Source: Mucilaginibacter sp.
Lineage (GTDB): Bacteria > Bacteroidota > Bacteroidia > Sphingobacteriales > Sphingobacteriaceae
Length of the DNA stretch: 52,655 bases
Assembly (NCBI RefSeq): GCF_028287845.1
Contig: NZ_JAQBOW010000001.1
Coordinates: forward strand, 1 to 52,655
Direction: 5' to 3'
The position numbers and the translations under genes were made by a program. The notes under the pieces are model-generated. The model did no database searches. It saw nothing but the letters and a program-made list of their open reading frames with translations, and was not told the origin of the DNA. This document shows positions 32,907-43,024 of this stretch, piece after piece (position 1 is the stretch's first letter; each line of letters opens with the position of its first letter).

Positions 32907-35032
32907 GTATCAGAACCAATATACTGCTTCGTGTTTATTTAGCTTTTGGCTTGATATTGCTTTTTGCCCTGGCTGTTGTGGTACAAATGTACCGCCTGCA
33001 ATTTGTACAGGGCAATAAATGGAAAGCAATGGCTTCTAAACTTTCAACCCGATATGAAAGTGTTGAAGCTACCCGTGGCAATATACTTTCGGTTGATGGT
33101 AGTTTGTTGGCTACGTCTGTACCAGAGTATGAATTGCACATGGATATGTTTGCCGGGGGTATTGAGGACGACAAAATGTTTTACGGAAAAGTAGATTCAT
33201 TGGCGCTTAAACTATCACAGCTTTACCCTGATAAATCAGAAACAGAATACTCACGCATGTTGCGCGATGCCCGTAAAGATAGTTCGCGTTATGAATTAAT
33301 AAGGCGCAAGGTAACTTTCCAGGAATTAAAGCAGATAAGAAAGTTCCCGATATTTAACTTGGGGAAATATAAGGGTGGCTTAATTGTGTTGCAGCAAAAC
33401 AAACGTATACTGCCTTTCCGCTCATTAGCAGCACGTACCATAGGCTACAAAAACGAAAACATTAAAAATCCGGTTGGATTAGAAGGCGCCTTTGCAAGCT
33501 ATATTAATGGCGAAAATGGAAAACGTTTAATGCAGCGTATTGCCGGTGGTACCTATATGCCGGTGAATGATGAAGATGAAGAAATACCCGCTAAGGACGG
33601 CGCTGATATTATATCTACCATTGATGTTAACTACCAGGATGTAGCTCAGGATGCATTAAAGAAACAATTGATAAAAAGCCAGGCCGATCATGGCTGTGTG
33701 GTGTTAATGGAAGTAGCAACCGGCGAAATTAGGGCCATTGCAAATTTTACCCACATAAAAGGCGGTGGTTATGAGGCTAAAGATTACCAGGAAAAATTGA
33801 ACTATGCCATAAGTGACGCGCGCGATCCGGGGTCGACATTTAAACTGGCATCGTACATGACAGCGTTTGATCAGCATAAAATAGATACCAATAGTTTGGT
33901 TGATGTTGAAGGCGGAAAATATAAAATGTATTATAAGGATAAAGTACTTAAAACCTTTACCGATGCAGAATATAACCCAAGCCCGATGACCGCGAAACAT
34001 GCCTTTGAAGAGTCATCAAACGTTGCTGTAGTGAAATTTATCAGCTCGCATTATCAAAATAACCCTAAGGAGTTTACAGATAATTTATATGCCCTGCATT
34101 TAAATGAGAAGCTCGGTCTGCAAATACACGGGGAAGCGCGCCCGGTAGTTAAAAATCCGGCAAACAGAAGCTGGAGCAAATTAACATTGCCGCAAATGGC
34201 CTACGGGTACGAAATGCAAATTACACCCTTACAAATGCTTACTCTATATAATTCTATTGCTAATAATGGCAAAATGATAGCGCCAATTTTTGTAAGGGAG
34301 ATACAGCGCATGGGTAATACTGTTGAGCATTTTCAGGCAAGGATTATCAATCCTAAAGTTTGTTCGGACGCTACATTAGGTAAAATGAAAAGCCTGTTGG
34401 AAGGGGTTGTATTGAACGGAACGGGTAAGACCTTTATTAAAAATAATTTATACTCGGTAGCAGGTAAAACGGGTACGGCGCAAATTGCAAATGACGGTGC
34501 CGGCTATGGCGAACAAAAAACCTACCAGGCATCGTTCTGCGGTTATTTCCCGGCAGATCATCCCAAATATGCTATGATAGTAGTGATAAACCACCCAACC
34601 GCTGGCAATTATTTGGCAGCTTATGTGGCTGGCCCCGTATTTAGGGAGGTGGCAGACAGGGTATACTCAAGCGATTTGGAAATGAAACATAATACGCCCG
34701 CACATTTTGTAGGTAATACAACTTTACCAAAAGTTAAGCAGGGTAATATAAGCGCGTTAAAGCAAGTATATTCAAAATTGGGCGTTAAGCCATTATACGC
34801 CGCGGCTAATACAGGTTTAGATACCAGCAGCGGTTTACCATACGAAGAAGTTAAATATAAAGCCGGCACTGTACCAACGGTAACAGGTATGGGGCTAAGT
34901 GATGCTTTGTATCTGTTAGGTAATGCGGGCTATAAAGTAGGTGTAAAAGGTAGTGGTGCAGTAAAAAGCCAATCCATAGCAGGAGGAAGCCGGGTACCAA
35001 AAGGTTCAAAAATTACAATAGAATTAGAGTGA
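32903..35032 (+). CDS. ftsI: Penicillin-binding protein FtsI (PBP3-type) with C-terminal PASTA domain
   Basis: Division-specific class B transpeptidase, 709 residues, crosslinking septal peptidoglycan as partner of FtsW. A membrane anchor lies at about residues 9-27, followed by the dimerisation domain. The transpeptidase motifs are SxxK in DPGSTFKLAS (Ser311, Lys314), SSN at 371-373 and KTG in AGKTGTAQ (Lys522). The last ~60 residues (GTVPTVTGMGLSDALYLLGNAGYKVG...) form a single PASTA domain, absent from E. coli FtsI but usual in this phylum. Start and stop overlap ftsL and murE. Confidence 0.96.
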   Translation: MSIRTNILLRVYLAFGLILLFALAVVVQMYRLQFVQGNKWKAMASKLSTRYESVEATRGNILSVDGSLLATSVPEYELHMDMFAGGIEDDKMFYGKVDSLALKLSQLYPDKSETEYSRMLRDARKDSSRYELIRRKVTFQELKQIRKFPIFNLGKYKGGLIVLQQNKRILPFRSLAARTIGYKNENIKNPVGLEGAFASYINGENGKRLMQRIAGGTYMPVNDEDEEIPAKDGADIISTIDVNYQDVAQDALKKQLIKSQADHGCVVLMEVATGEIRAIANFTHIKGGGYEAKDYQEKLNYAISDARDPGSTFKLASYMTAFDQHKIDTNSLVDVEGGKYKMYYKDKVLKTFTDAEYNPSPMTAKHAFEESSNVAVVKFISSHYQNNPKEFTDNLYALHLNEKLGLQIHGEARPVVKNPANRSWSKLTLPQMAYGYEMQITPLQMLTLYNSIANNGKMIAPIFVREIQRMGNTVEHFQARIINPKVCSDATLGKMKSLLEGVVLNGTGKTFIKNNLYSVAGKTGTAQIANDGAGYGEQKTYQASFCGYFPADHPKYAMIVVINHPTAGNYLAAYVAGPVFREVADRVYSSDLEMKHNTPAHFVGNTTLPKVKQGNISALKQVYSKLGVKPLYAAANTGLDTSSGLPYEEVKYKAGTVPTVTGMGLSDALYLLGNAGYKVGVKGSGAVKSQSIAGGSRVPKGSKITIELE

Positions 35033-36489
35033 GATACTTAAGCGACATATTAACCGGATTACCATTTACCGAGCTGCAAGGCGCGGTAGACGTAGAGATC
35101 AGCGCTGTGGTGTTTGATTCGCGCAAGGTTGTGCCCGGTTGTTTATTCGTTGCCGTAAAGGGTACACTGGTTGATGGTCATGATTATATTGAACAAGCCG
35201 TAAAAGATGGAGCAGTAGCAGTAATATGCGAGGAACTGCCGGGCCATACAGCAGGCGAGGTCGACTTTTTAATGGTGGCAAATTCAGCCATTGCGCTGGG
35301 TATTGTAGCTGCTAATTTTTATGATAACCCTTCCGATAAATTAAAACTGGTTGGCGTAACGGGCACTAATGGCAAAACTACCATTGCTACGTTATTGTAT
35401 CAATTGTTTCGCGATCTGGGTTATAAGTGTGGCTTGCTTTCAACGGTAGAAAATCAGGTTAATGGCAAAGTCATCCCATCAACCCATACCACACCCGACC
35501 CTGTAGAGTTAAATAAGCTACTGGATGAAATGGTTGCCCAGGGCTGCGATTATTGCTTTATGGAAGTAAGCTCGCACGCGGTGGCCCAACACAGAATAGA
35601 AGGATTGGTGTTTTCGGGAGGCATATTTTCTAACCTCACACATGACCATTTAGATTATCATAAAACGTTTGATAATTATTTAAAAGCCAAAAAAGCATTT
35701 TTTGACGGTTTGCCAAAAAGCGCTTTTGCATTAACCAATAGCGACGATAAAAATGGCAGTGTAATGCTGCAAAATACTAAGGCCCATAAAAAAACCTATG
35801 CCCTTAAAAGTATGGCCGATTACAAAGGCAGGATACTTGAAAATCAGTTCGGTGGCTTATTGTTGCTGATAGATAACGAGGAAGTGTGGTTTAAAATGGT
35901 AGGTACCTTTAACGCTTATAACTTATTAGCAGTATATGCTGCTGCTATGTTGTTAGAGCAGGACAGGGCAAAAGTATTAACCAGCTTAAGTAAACTATCA
36001 GGTGCCGAAGGCAGGTTTGATTATATAGTGGGCCCTAATAAAATCATTGGCATAGTTGATTATGCCCATACGCCGGATGCCGTGCAAAATGTATTGAGCA
36101 CTATTCATGATATCCGTAAAAACAATGAAAAAGTAATAACCGTAATTGGCTGCGGCGGCGACAGGGATAAAACCAAACGCCCTATAATGGCAAAGGTAGC
36201 CTGCGAGTGGAGTGATAAGGTAATACTTACATCTGATAATCCGCGCTCTGAAGATCCGGCGCAAATTATTAAGGACATGGAAGCAGGGGTTGGCCCGGCT
36301 TTTAAAAGATCGACAGTAAGTATTACAGACAGGCATGAAGCAATTAAAACGGCTTGTATGCTGGCGCAGCCGGGTGATATTATCCTGTTAGCAGGAAAAG
36401 GTCACGAAAAATACCAGGAAATAAAAGGTGTGAAAAATCACTTTGATGATAAAGAAGAGTTACTAAACCAATTTAAATTGATGGGATAA
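35029..36489 (+). CDS. murE: UDP-MurNAc-L-Ala-D-Glu--meso-diaminopimelate ligase
   Basis: Cytosolic Mur ligase of 486 residues that adds the third stem amino acid to the peptidoglycan precursor. The ATP-binding loop is [18 protein letters not shown], and the substrate-selecting motif DNPR (Asp403-Arg406, in DNPRSEDP) indicates meso-diaminopimelate, not lysine. The start is GTG at 35029, overlapping the ftsI stop by 4 bp; the opening [18 protein letters not shown] fits homologues. The stop overlaps the mraY ATG by one base. dapA at 48978 supplies part of the same diaminopimelate pathway. Confidence 0.97.
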   Translation: MRYLSDILTGLPFTELQGAVDVEISAVVFDSRKVVPGCLFVAVKGTLVDGHDYIEQAVKDGAVAVICEELPGHTAGEVDFLMVANSAIALGIVAANFYDNPSDKLKLVGVTGTNGKTTIATLLYQLFRDLGYKCGLLSTVENQVNGKVIPSTHTTPDPVELNKLLDEMVAQGCDYCFMEVSSHAVAQHRIEGLVFSGGIFSNLTHDHLDYHKTFDNYLKAKKAFFDGLPKSAFALTNSDDKNGSVMLQNTKAHKKTYALKSMADYKGRILENQFGGLLLLIDNEEVWFKMVGTFNAYNLLAVYAAAMLLEQDRAKVLTSLSKLSGAEGRFDYIVGPNKIIGIVDYAHTPDAVQNVLSTIHDIRKNNEKVITVIGCGGDRDKTKRPIMAKVACEWSDKVILTSDNPRSEDPAQIIKDMEAGVGPAFKRSTVSITDRHEAIKTACMLAQPGDIILLAGKGHEKYQEIKGVKNHFDDKEELLNQFKLMG

Positions 36490-37730
36490 TGCTATACTAT
36501 CTATTTACATATTTAAACAAAAACTACAATATCCCGGGAACGGGGGTGTTTCAATACATCACGTTCAGGATGGCTATGGCAGTAATTGTATCGTTAATTG
36601 TGACCACAGTTTACGGGCGCAGACTGATAGATTATTTACGCTACAAACAAGTAGGCGAAACCGTAAGGAATTTAGGTTTAGAGGGCCAGATGCAAAAAGC
36701 GGGCACACCTACTATGGGAGGGCTAATTATTATCCTGGGTATATTAATACCAACCCTTTTGTTTGCCAAGCTGGATAATATTTATATTATCCTGATGATA
36801 ATAACTACAATATGGCTGGGCGCTATTGGTTTCCTTGATGATTATATTAAAGTATTCAAAAAAAACAAAGAAGGTTTAGCCGGCAGGTTTAAAATTGTGG
36901 GTCAGGTTGGTTTAGCGCTTATTATAGGCTTTACCATGTACAATCATAAAGACATAATGATACAACAGGAAGTGAAGTTGCCTGTACAATATGATACTAA
37001 GATAGATTTCCACATGCGGGGTAATAAACCTGTTTTAACGCAGGATGTTAAATCGACAAAAACCACTATGCCTTTTTATAAGAACAACGAATTTGATTAT
37101 AATAAAGTGCTTAAATTTTTAGGACCAGGTTATCAAAAATATACGCTGATTGTATTCTTATTCTTTGTTATTGTGATTATAACAGCTGTATCCAACGGTG
37201 CTAATATCACCGATGGTATTGACGGTCTGGCGACAGGGACATCGGCCATTATTGGGGTCACGCTGGCTATATTGGCTTATGTGTCAGGTAACTATATTAT
37301 TTCTGATTACCTCAATATCATGTACATCCCCAACTCGGGCGAGTTGGTGGTTTTTGCCGGCGCATTCATCGGGGCATGTGTTGGGTTTTTATGGTACAAC
37401 TCTTACCCGGCACAAGTATTTATGGGCGATACGGGCAGCCTTGCAATTGGTGGTATTATAGCCGTATTCGCTATCATGATACGTAAGGAATTAATGATAC
37501 CACTGTTATGTGGCATATTCCTGTTAGAGAGTTTGTCGGTAATTATGCAAGTGGGTTGGTTCAAATTAACCAAGAAAAGATTTGGCGAAGGGCGAAGAGT
37601 GTTTTTAATGGCGCCGCTTCATCACCATTATCAAAAGAAAGGTTTTCATGAAGCTAAGATCGTAACACGTTTCTGGATAATAGGTATTATGCTGGCAATA
37701 TTGACGATAATAACATTGAAGTTGAGATAG
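36489..37730 (+). CDS. mraY: Phospho-MurNAc-pentapeptide-transferase MraY
   Basis: Inner-membrane enzyme making lipid I by moving phospho-MurNAc-pentapeptide onto undecaprenyl phosphate. Family motifs are [58 protein letters not shown] and [11 protein letters not shown]. At 413 residues it is about 50 longer than E. coli MraY. The extra length sits after TM segments around residues 160-215 ([22 protein letters not shown]...), a likely extracytoplasmic loop insert typical of Bacteroidota. It is followed by a palindromic spacer before murD. Confidence 0.97.
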   Translation: MLYYLFTYLNKNYNIPGTGVFQYITFRMAMAVIVSLIVTTVYGRRLIDYLRYKQVGETVRNLGLEGQMQKAGTPTMGGLIIILGILIPTLLFAKLDNIYIILMIITTIWLGAIGFLDDYIKVFKKNKEGLAGRFKIVGQVGLALIIGFTMYNHKDIMIQQEVKLPVQYDTKIDFHMRGNKPVLTQDVKSTKTTMPFYKNNEFDYNKVLKFLGPGYQKYTLIVFLFFVIVIITAVSNGANITDGIDGLATGTSAIIGVTLAILAYVSGNYIISDYLNIMYIPNSGELVVFAGAFIGACVGFLWYNSYPAQVFMGDTGSLAIGGIIAVFAIMIRKELMIPLLCGIFLLESLSVIMQVGWFKLTKKRFGEGRRVFLMAPLHHHYQKKGFHEAKIVTRFWIIGIMLAILTIITLKLR

Positions 37731-37735
37731 ATTAA

Positions 37736-37818
37736 AGTCCATGGTCCATAGTCGATGGTCCATAGTAATACGAGTTGAATAAAATTAAAAAATGACTATG
37801 GACTATTGACCATGGACT
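37736..37818. repeat. Palindromic repeat (AGTCCATGGTC family), copy 1, mraY-murD spacer
   Basis: Left arm 37736-37766 and right arm 37795-37818 are reverse complements apart from a 7-bp insertion in the left arm (AGTCCATGGTC, ATAGTC, CATAGT blocks). The right arm ends 7 bp before the murD ATG, so it may hide the ribosome-binding region. Confidence 0.85.
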
Positions 37819-37825
37819 AAAAAAA

Positions 37826-39169
37826 ATGAACGAAAATAAAAACATAGCGATCCTTGGTGCCGGCGAAAGCGGAGTGGGTGCGGCATACCTTGCCCAACAG
37901 CAGGGGTATGATGTTTTTGTTTCGGATTTTGGCGCTATTTCCCCGCATTATAAAGAACAACTGCAAGGGTGGAATATCCGCTTCGAAGAAAATGGGCATA
38001 CAGAGGCCGAAATACTAAGCGCGGTTGAAGTAATAAAAAGTCCGGGCATACCTGATAAGGTGCCTATCATCACAAAAATAAAAGAAAAGGGTATTCCGGT
38101 TATTTCAGAGATAGAGTTTGCTGGAAGATATACTGACGCTAAAATAATAGGCATTACCGGATCGAACGGGAAAACTACTACTACCAGTTTAACCCATTAC
38201 ATCCTTAAAAATGCAGGATTAAACGTGGGTTTAGCAGGTAACATAGGTAAAAGTTTTGCCTACCAGGTAGCAACCGAAAAATTTGATTGCTATGTTTTAG
38301 AGCTAAGCAGTTTTATGCTTGACGATATGTACCAGTTTAAAACAGACATAGCGGTATTATTAAACATAACGCCCGATCATTTGGACCGGTACGACTATAA
38401 CATGGAAAATTACGCGGCATCAAAATTTCGTGTAACGCAAAATCAAACAGCCGAGGATGTATTTATTTACTGCGCTGACGATGAAGAAACCATAAAAGGA
38501 ATGGAAGGCCGCAGCCTGAAAGCAAAGCAACTGCCATTTTCAATCAAAAAAAAAATTGCAACGGGAGCATATCTCGAAAACGACAATATTGTCATCAACA
38601 CCCCTCAAGAACATTTTGAAATGTCAATTACCGAACTGGCCCTGCAAGGCAAGCACAACATCTACAACTCTATGGCATCTGGTATTGTAGCAAAAGTGCT
38701 CGAATTACGCAACGACACCCTTAGGGAAAGTCTGGCTACATTCAAAAATATTGAGCATAGGCTGGAGTCTGTTGGCAAAATATCGGGCATTAGTTTCATT
38801 AATGATTCTAAAGCAACCAACGTTAATTCAACCTGGTACGCATTAGAGAGTATGACCAGCGATGTGGTGTTGATATTAGGCGGCGTAGATAAAGGCAACG
38901 ACTATACCATGCTTAAGGACCTGGTAAAGCAAAAAGTAAAAGCAATAGTATGTTTAGGCAAGGATAACCAGCGCATTCATAACGCTTTTGAAGATGATGT
39001 AGATATTATAGTAAACACATATTCGGCAGCAGAAGCGGCACAAATAGCTTACCATTTAGCTACAAAAGGAGATACCGTTTTATTATCACCGGCTTGTGCA
39101 AGTTTTGATTTGTTTAAGAATTATGAAGATAGGGGTAACCAGTTTAAGGCGGCGGTAAAGGAATTGTAA
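37826..39169 (+). CDS. murD: UDP-N-acetylmuramoylalanine--D-glutamate ligase
   Basis: Cytosolic Mur ligase of 447 residues adding D-glutamate to UDP-MurNAc-L-Ala. It opens KNIAILGAGESGVGAAYLA (nucleotide-fold start), has the ATP loop IGITGSNGKTTTTSL, and the segment FINDSKATNVNSTWYAL and LILGGVDKGNDY of the C-terminal domain. The gene is bounded on both sides by palindromic repeats of the same family, unlike the tightly coupled genes upstream. Confidence 0.97.
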   Translation: MNENKNIAILGAGESGVGAAYLAQQQGYDVFVSDFGAISPHYKEQLQGWNIRFEENGHTEAEILSAVEVIKSPGIPDKVPIITKIKEKGIPVISEIEFAGRYTDAKIIGITGSNGKTTTTSLTHYILKNAGLNVGLAGNIGKSFAYQVATEKFDCYVLELSSFMLDDMYQFKTDIAVLLNITPDHLDRYDYNMENYAASKFRVTQNQTAEDVFIYCADDEETIKGMEGRSLKAKQLPFSIKKKIATGAYLENDNIVINTPQEHFEMSITELALQGKHNIYNSMASGIVAKVLELRNDTLRESLATFKNIEHRLESVGKISGISFINDSKATNVNSTWYALESMTSDVVLILGGVDKGNDYTMLKDLVKQKVKAIVCLGKDNQRIHNAFEDDVDIIVNTYSAAEAAQIAYHLATKGDTVLLSPACASFDLFKNYEDRGNQFKAAVKEL

Positions 39170-39171
39170 TT

Positions 39172-39253
39172 AGTCCATGGTTCATAGTCGATGGTCCATG
39201 GGAAAAGAAAAATGATAAAATAGACTATGGACTATTGACAATAGTCTATGGAC
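39172..39253. repeat. Palindromic repeat (AGTCCATGGTC family), copy 2, murD-ftsW spacer
   Basis: Starts 2 bp after the murD stop (AGTCCATGGTTCATAGTCG) and ends with GACAATAGTCTATGGAC. The arms pair over most of their length and the element resembles 37736-37818 closely. It fills most of the 100-bp spacer. Confidence 0.85.
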
Positions 39254-39269
39254 AAATAAAAGTTAACAC

Positions 39270-40439
39270 ATGAATCAAATATTAGGCAACATAAAAGGAG
39301 ATCGTTGGATATGGCTTATCGTCATATTGCTTTCGTTGATATCGCTGTTGTCTGTATATAGCGCTATTGGTACGTTGGCTTACAAACGTGGTGTAGGTGC
39401 CGAGTCTATTTTGATGAAGCATTTGGCCATGATAATTGGTGGCATTGTGCTGATGTATATTTCGCATAAGTTGGATTACAGGTACTATTCGGGCATATCA
39501 AAATTGTTGATGTATATCACTATACCCTTGTTGTTATACACTTTGATATTTGGCAGCCATGTAAATGATGCCAGTCGCTGGATAGCTATTCCGGGTACCG
39601 GCCTAAGCTTCCAAACATCCGATTTGGCTAAGCTGGCATTGATAACATATTTGGCGCGCTCCCTATCGCGCAAGCAAGAAAATATTAAAGATGTTAAGCA
39701 ATCATTTATCCCGATAATGGGCGCGGTTTGCATAGTTTTTATATTGATAGCATTGGCAAATCTTTCTACCGCGTTAATGCTTTTTGGTGTAAGCGTTTTA
39801 CTGCTTATTATTGGCCGTATCAGCATAAAGCAAATAGCAATTACCTGTTTAGCAGGTGCCATACTGCTTACAGGTGTAGTGTTTTTAGGTCCGCGCAGGC
39901 ATACCTATACATCGCGTATCCATACGTACTTACACCCTGAAGCTGCAAATCCTGATAAATCATTCCAGGCAGATCACGCTAAAATAGCTATAGCTACCGG
40001 CGGATTATTTGGCAAAGGCCCGGGCAAAAGCAACGAGGTGAATTATTTGCCGGAAGCCTATTCAGATGAGATATACGCCATCATAGTTGAAGAATATGGC
40101 TTATTAGGCGGAGTAACATTAATAGGCATCTACTTGTTCTTATTATATCGATGCATAAAAATTGTAACCAAAGCGCCAAAAGCGTTCGGGGCATTATTGG
40201 CCGCGGGTTTAAGCTTTAGCTTAACCATACAGGCGTTTGCCAACATGGCGGTAGCGGTAGGCTTGGGGCCGGTAACGGGTGTGCCTTTGCCTTTTGTAAG
40301 CATGGGCGGTACATCTATCTTGTTTACAAGCATAGCGTTCGGTATTATATTATCGGTTAGCCGTGATATAGAGAACCCGAAAAAAGTAGTAGTTGGCGAA
40401 ATAAAAGAATCAGGCAATACAGAAATGAACATAGCATAA
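39270..40439 (+). CDS. ftsW: Septal peptidoglycan polymerase FtsW (SEDS family)
   Basis: Multi-pass membrane glycosyltransferase of 389 residues that polymerises lipid II at the septum with FtsI. About ten hydrophobic segments are present. SEDS features include LDYRYYSGISKLLMYITIP, the region SRWIAIPGTGLSFQTSDLAKLALITYLAR, the loop FGKGPGKSNEVNYLPEAYSDEIYAIIVEEYG, and GVPLPFVSMGGTSILFTSIAFGIILS. The gene lies between a palindrome-filled spacer and a repeat-bearing ftsW-murG junction. Confidence 0.96.
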   Translation: MNQILGNIKGDRWIWLIVILLSLISLLSVYSAIGTLAYKRGVGAESILMKHLAMIIGGIVLMYISHKLDYRYYSGISKLLMYITIPLLLYTLIFGSHVNDASRWIAIPGTGLSFQTSDLAKLALITYLARSLSRKQENIKDVKQSFIPIMGAVCIVFILIALANLSTALMLFGVSVLLLIIGRISIKQIAITCLAGAILLTGVVFLGPRRHTYTSRIHTYLHPEAANPDKSFQADHAKIAIATGGLFGKGPGKSNEVNYLPEAYSDEIYAIIVEEYGLLGGVTLIGIYLFLLYRCIKIVTKAPKAFGALLAAGLSFSLTIQAFANMAVAVGLGPVTGVPLPFVSMGGTSILFTSIAFGIILSVSRDIENPKKVVVGEIKESGNTEMNIA

Positions 40440-40512
40440 AGCCCCCTAACCCCCTAAAGGGAAAACAATAGTGGGTAAGGAAAAAAATCAGTGTAATCAA
40501 ATAATAAAATCG
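40440..40512. repeat. Low-complexity repeats at the ftsW-murG junction
   Basis: Two blocks abut: GCCCCCTAACCCCCTAAAGGG (split over about 40440-40462), and ATCAGTGTAATCAAATAATA followed by AAATCGGTGAAATCAAAG (from about 40488). Both types recur between Bacteroidota genes. The second block runs into the first codons of murG. Confidence 0.55.
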
Positions 40513-41622
40513 GTGAAATCAAAGAAGATCATAATTAGCGGTGGCGGTACAGGAGGACATATCTTCCCGGCTATTGCTATTGCCAATGCTTTGAAAAAGC
40601 TTGATCCTGCTATCGAGATATTATTTGTTGGTGCCATCGGCCGTATGGAAATGGAAAAAGTTCCGGCGGCGGGCTATAAAATTATAGGCCTTAACATCCA
40701 GGGTATACAGCGTAAATCGGTTTGGAAAAACCTGCTGTTTCCGGTAAAATTATTCAGCAGTGTGAGTAAGGCGCTTAAGATCATTAAAGATTTTAAACCC
40801 GATGCGGCGGTTGGAGTAGGTGGTTATGCGTCTGGTCCGCTATTATATGCGGCATCATTAAAAGGGATACCCTATTTAATACAGGAGCAAAACTCGTATG
40901 CAGGTATCACCAATAAATGGCTGGGTAAAAAGGCCCAAAAAATATGTGTTGCGTTTGACGGTATGGAGCAGTTTTTCCCTGCAGATAAGTTAATAAAAAC
41001 AGGTAATCCAATCCGTAAAGAATCGGTTACTATAGATGGTAAGCAAATGCAGGCTTTAGAGTTGTATAAGCTATCGGCGTTTAAAAAAACCATCATGGTT
41101 ACAGGCGGTAGTTTGGGCGCGCGTACTTTAAATAACAGCGTGATGGCAGGTCTGGATAAACTAATAGCTGCCGATGTGCAGGTAATATGGCAAACCGGTA
41201 AGTTTTATTATAACAGTATAATTGAAAAGCTGGGCGAGGATTATCATCCAAATATCCGCATAATGGAATTTGTTAACCGGATGGACCTGGCTTATGCCGC
41301 TGCTGATATTATTATATCAAGAGCAGGCGCGGGTACTATTGCCGAGCTATGCGTGGTAAAGAAACCGGTTATCCTGGTGCCTTCGCCAAACGTGGCCGAA
41401 GATCATCAAACCAAAAACGCGCTGGCGCTGGTACATGACCAGGCGGCTGTTTTTGTTGCCGACAGAGACGCGGAATTGAAATTGATAGATAGAGCCATTG
41501 AGCTTTTAAATGATAAAGAATTACAAAAGAAATTAAGCGACAACATTGGTAAAATGGCCCTGCCTGATGCCGATGAAGTTATTGCAAAAGAGGTTATTCA
41601 AATAACAATTAATAACAATTAA
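40513..41622 (+). CDS. murG: UDP-GlcNAc--lipid I GlcNAc transferase MurG
   Basis: Membrane-associated glycosyltransferase of 369 residues that converts lipid I to lipid II. The N-terminal G-loop is KKIIISGGGTGGHIFPAIAIANAL; the second loop is VTGGSLGARTLN and the UDP-GlcNAc site is around ISRAGAGTIAELCVVKKPVILVPSPN. The GTG at 40513 is preferred because it places this loop at the usual distance from the N-terminus. An earlier in-frame GTG at 40471 would add 14 residues encoded by an intergenic repeat. Confidence 0.95.
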   Translation: MKSKKIIISGGGTGGHIFPAIAIANALKKLDPAIEILFVGAIGRMEMEKVPAAGYKIIGLNIQGIQRKSVWKNLLFPVKLFSSVSKALKIIKDFKPDAAVGVGGYASGPLLYAASLKGIPYLIQEQNSYAGITNKWLGKKAQKICVAFDGMEQFFPADKLIKTGNPIRKESVTIDGKQMQALELYKLSAFKKTIMVTGGSLGARTLNNSVMAGLDKLIAADVQVIWQTGKFYYNSIIEKLGEDYHPNIRIMEFVNRMDLAYAAADIIISRAGAGTIAELCVVKKPVILVPSPNVAEDHQTKNALALVHDQAAVFVADRDAELKLIDRAIELLNDKELQKKLSDNIGKMALPDADEVIAKEVIQITINNN

Positions 41623-41627
41623 ATCTT

Positions 41628-41662
41628 AGCTCTCTTTCCCCGCAAAGGAAGGAGGGCTTTTT
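41628..41662 (+). repeat. Hairpin-forming GC-rich element between murG and murC
   Basis: AGCTCTCTTTCC and GGAAGGAGGGCT pair (with G-T pairs) around CCGCAAA, followed by TTTTT. It resembles a terminator but lies inside the dcw cluster, so it may attenuate rather than stop transcription. murC begins 7 bp later. Confidence 0.55.
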
Positions 41663-41668
41663 AAGAAA

Positions 41669-43024
41669 ATGGAATTACGCAACATACAACGGGTTTATTT
41701 GATCGGCATTGGCGGTATCGGCATGAGTGGCCTGGCCCGCTATTTCAGTCATTTGGGTTGTATTGTTTGTGGTTATGATAAAACACCTACTGACCTTACC
41801 GACGAATTGCGTAATGAAGGTATACAGGTAATCTTTAAAGACACCGAAGAAGGCATACCAAAGAGTTTTAGAGATGTAGATAATAATACATTGATTATTT
41901 ATACACCTGCTATCCCTAAGGATTCGGAGATTCTAAACTTTTTCCAACGAAAGGGATTTGTGCTTTGGAAACGCTCACAGGTATTGGGATTGATTAGCAA
42001 AGGTAAATTCACCATTGCTGTTGCAGGCACACATGGTAAAACCACTACTTCATGCATGATAGCACACATATTGAAAGATTCGGGCAAAGATTGCTCGGCA
42101 TTTTTGGGTGGTATTGCATCCAATTATCAAACCAATGTATTGTTTGGCAATAATGATATCGTGGTGGTTGAGGCTGATGAGTATGACCGTTCATTCCTTA
42201 CGCTTTTTCCTAATATTGCTATCGTTACTTCTATGGATGCCGATCACCTGGATATTTATGGTGACCATGCGCAACTAACAGAGTCATTTCAGCTTTTTGC
42301 ATCTCAAATAAAAACGGGCGGAGCATTGATCCATCGCCGGGGGCTTCCGTTAAATAATGGATTTACTTACAGCATTACCGAAGCCGCTGACGCGATGGCA
42401 GAAAATATCCGCATTGAAAATGGCGATTTTTATTTCGATTTTAAACGTGGTTCTATCAGCATCTCCAATATAAAACTGGGTATTGCCGGTTTGCATAATA
42501 TTGAAAATGCAGTTGCTGCTATTGAAGCTACGCTGCGTTTGCATATTGATTGGGATGCCATAAAAAGCGCTTTAGGCTCATTTAAAGGAGTAAAGCGCCG
42601 GTTTGAATACATTGTTAAAAACGAACAGCATGTTTATATTGATGATTACGCACATCATCCGGAAGAATTAAGGGCGGCTATTACATCTATTAAACGCTTA
42701 TATCCAAATAAAAAACTCACAACAATTTTTCAACCTCATTTATATACCCGTACACGCGATTTTGTGGACGGTTTTGCCGGGGTGCTGGATATGAGCGACG
42801 AATTAATACTGCTGGATATTTATCCTGCCCGTGAATTACCTATTGAAGGTGTAAGCTCGAGTATGATATTGGACCGCATGAAGTTGAAAAACAAACAAAT
42901 ATTAAATAAGCAGGAGGCTATTAATAAAATAAGATTAGAACAACCCGAACTGCTGTTAACAGTTGGCGCGGGCGATATCGATCAGTTGGTACATGCATTA
43001 AAAAGTGCTTTAGAAGATGTTTAA
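41669..43024 (+). CDS. murC: UDP-N-acetylmuramate--L-alanine ligase
   Basis: Cytosolic Mur ligase of 451 residues adding L-alanine to UDP-MurNAc. It begins RVYLIGIGGIGMSGLARYF, has the ATP loop IAVAGTHGKTTTSCMIAHIL, the acidic pair VVVEADEYDRSFL, and the C-terminal DDYAHHPEELRAAI and TIFQPHLYTRTRDF motifs. The 3' end overlaps ftsQ by 8 bp. Confidence 0.97.
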   Translation: MELRNIQRVYLIGIGGIGMSGLARYFSHLGCIVCGYDKTPTDLTDELRNEGIQVIFKDTEEGIPKSFRDVDNNTLIIYTPAIPKDSEILNFFQRKGFVLWKRSQVLGLISKGKFTIAVAGTHGKTTTSCMIAHILKDSGKDCSAFLGGIASNYQTNVLFGNNDIVVVEADEYDRSFLTLFPNIAIVTSMDADHLDIYGDHAQLTESFQLFASQIKTGGALIHRRGLPLNNGFTYSITEAADAMAENIRIENGDFYFDFKRGSISISNIKLGIAGLHNIENAVAAIEATLRLHIDWDAIKSALGSFKGVKRRFEYIVKNEQHVYIDDYAHHPEELRAAITSIKRLYPNKKLTTIFQPHLYTRTRDFVDGFAGVLDMSDELILLDIYPARELPIEGVSSSMILDRMKLKNKQILNKQEAINKIRLEQPELLLTVGAGDIDQLVHALKSALEDV

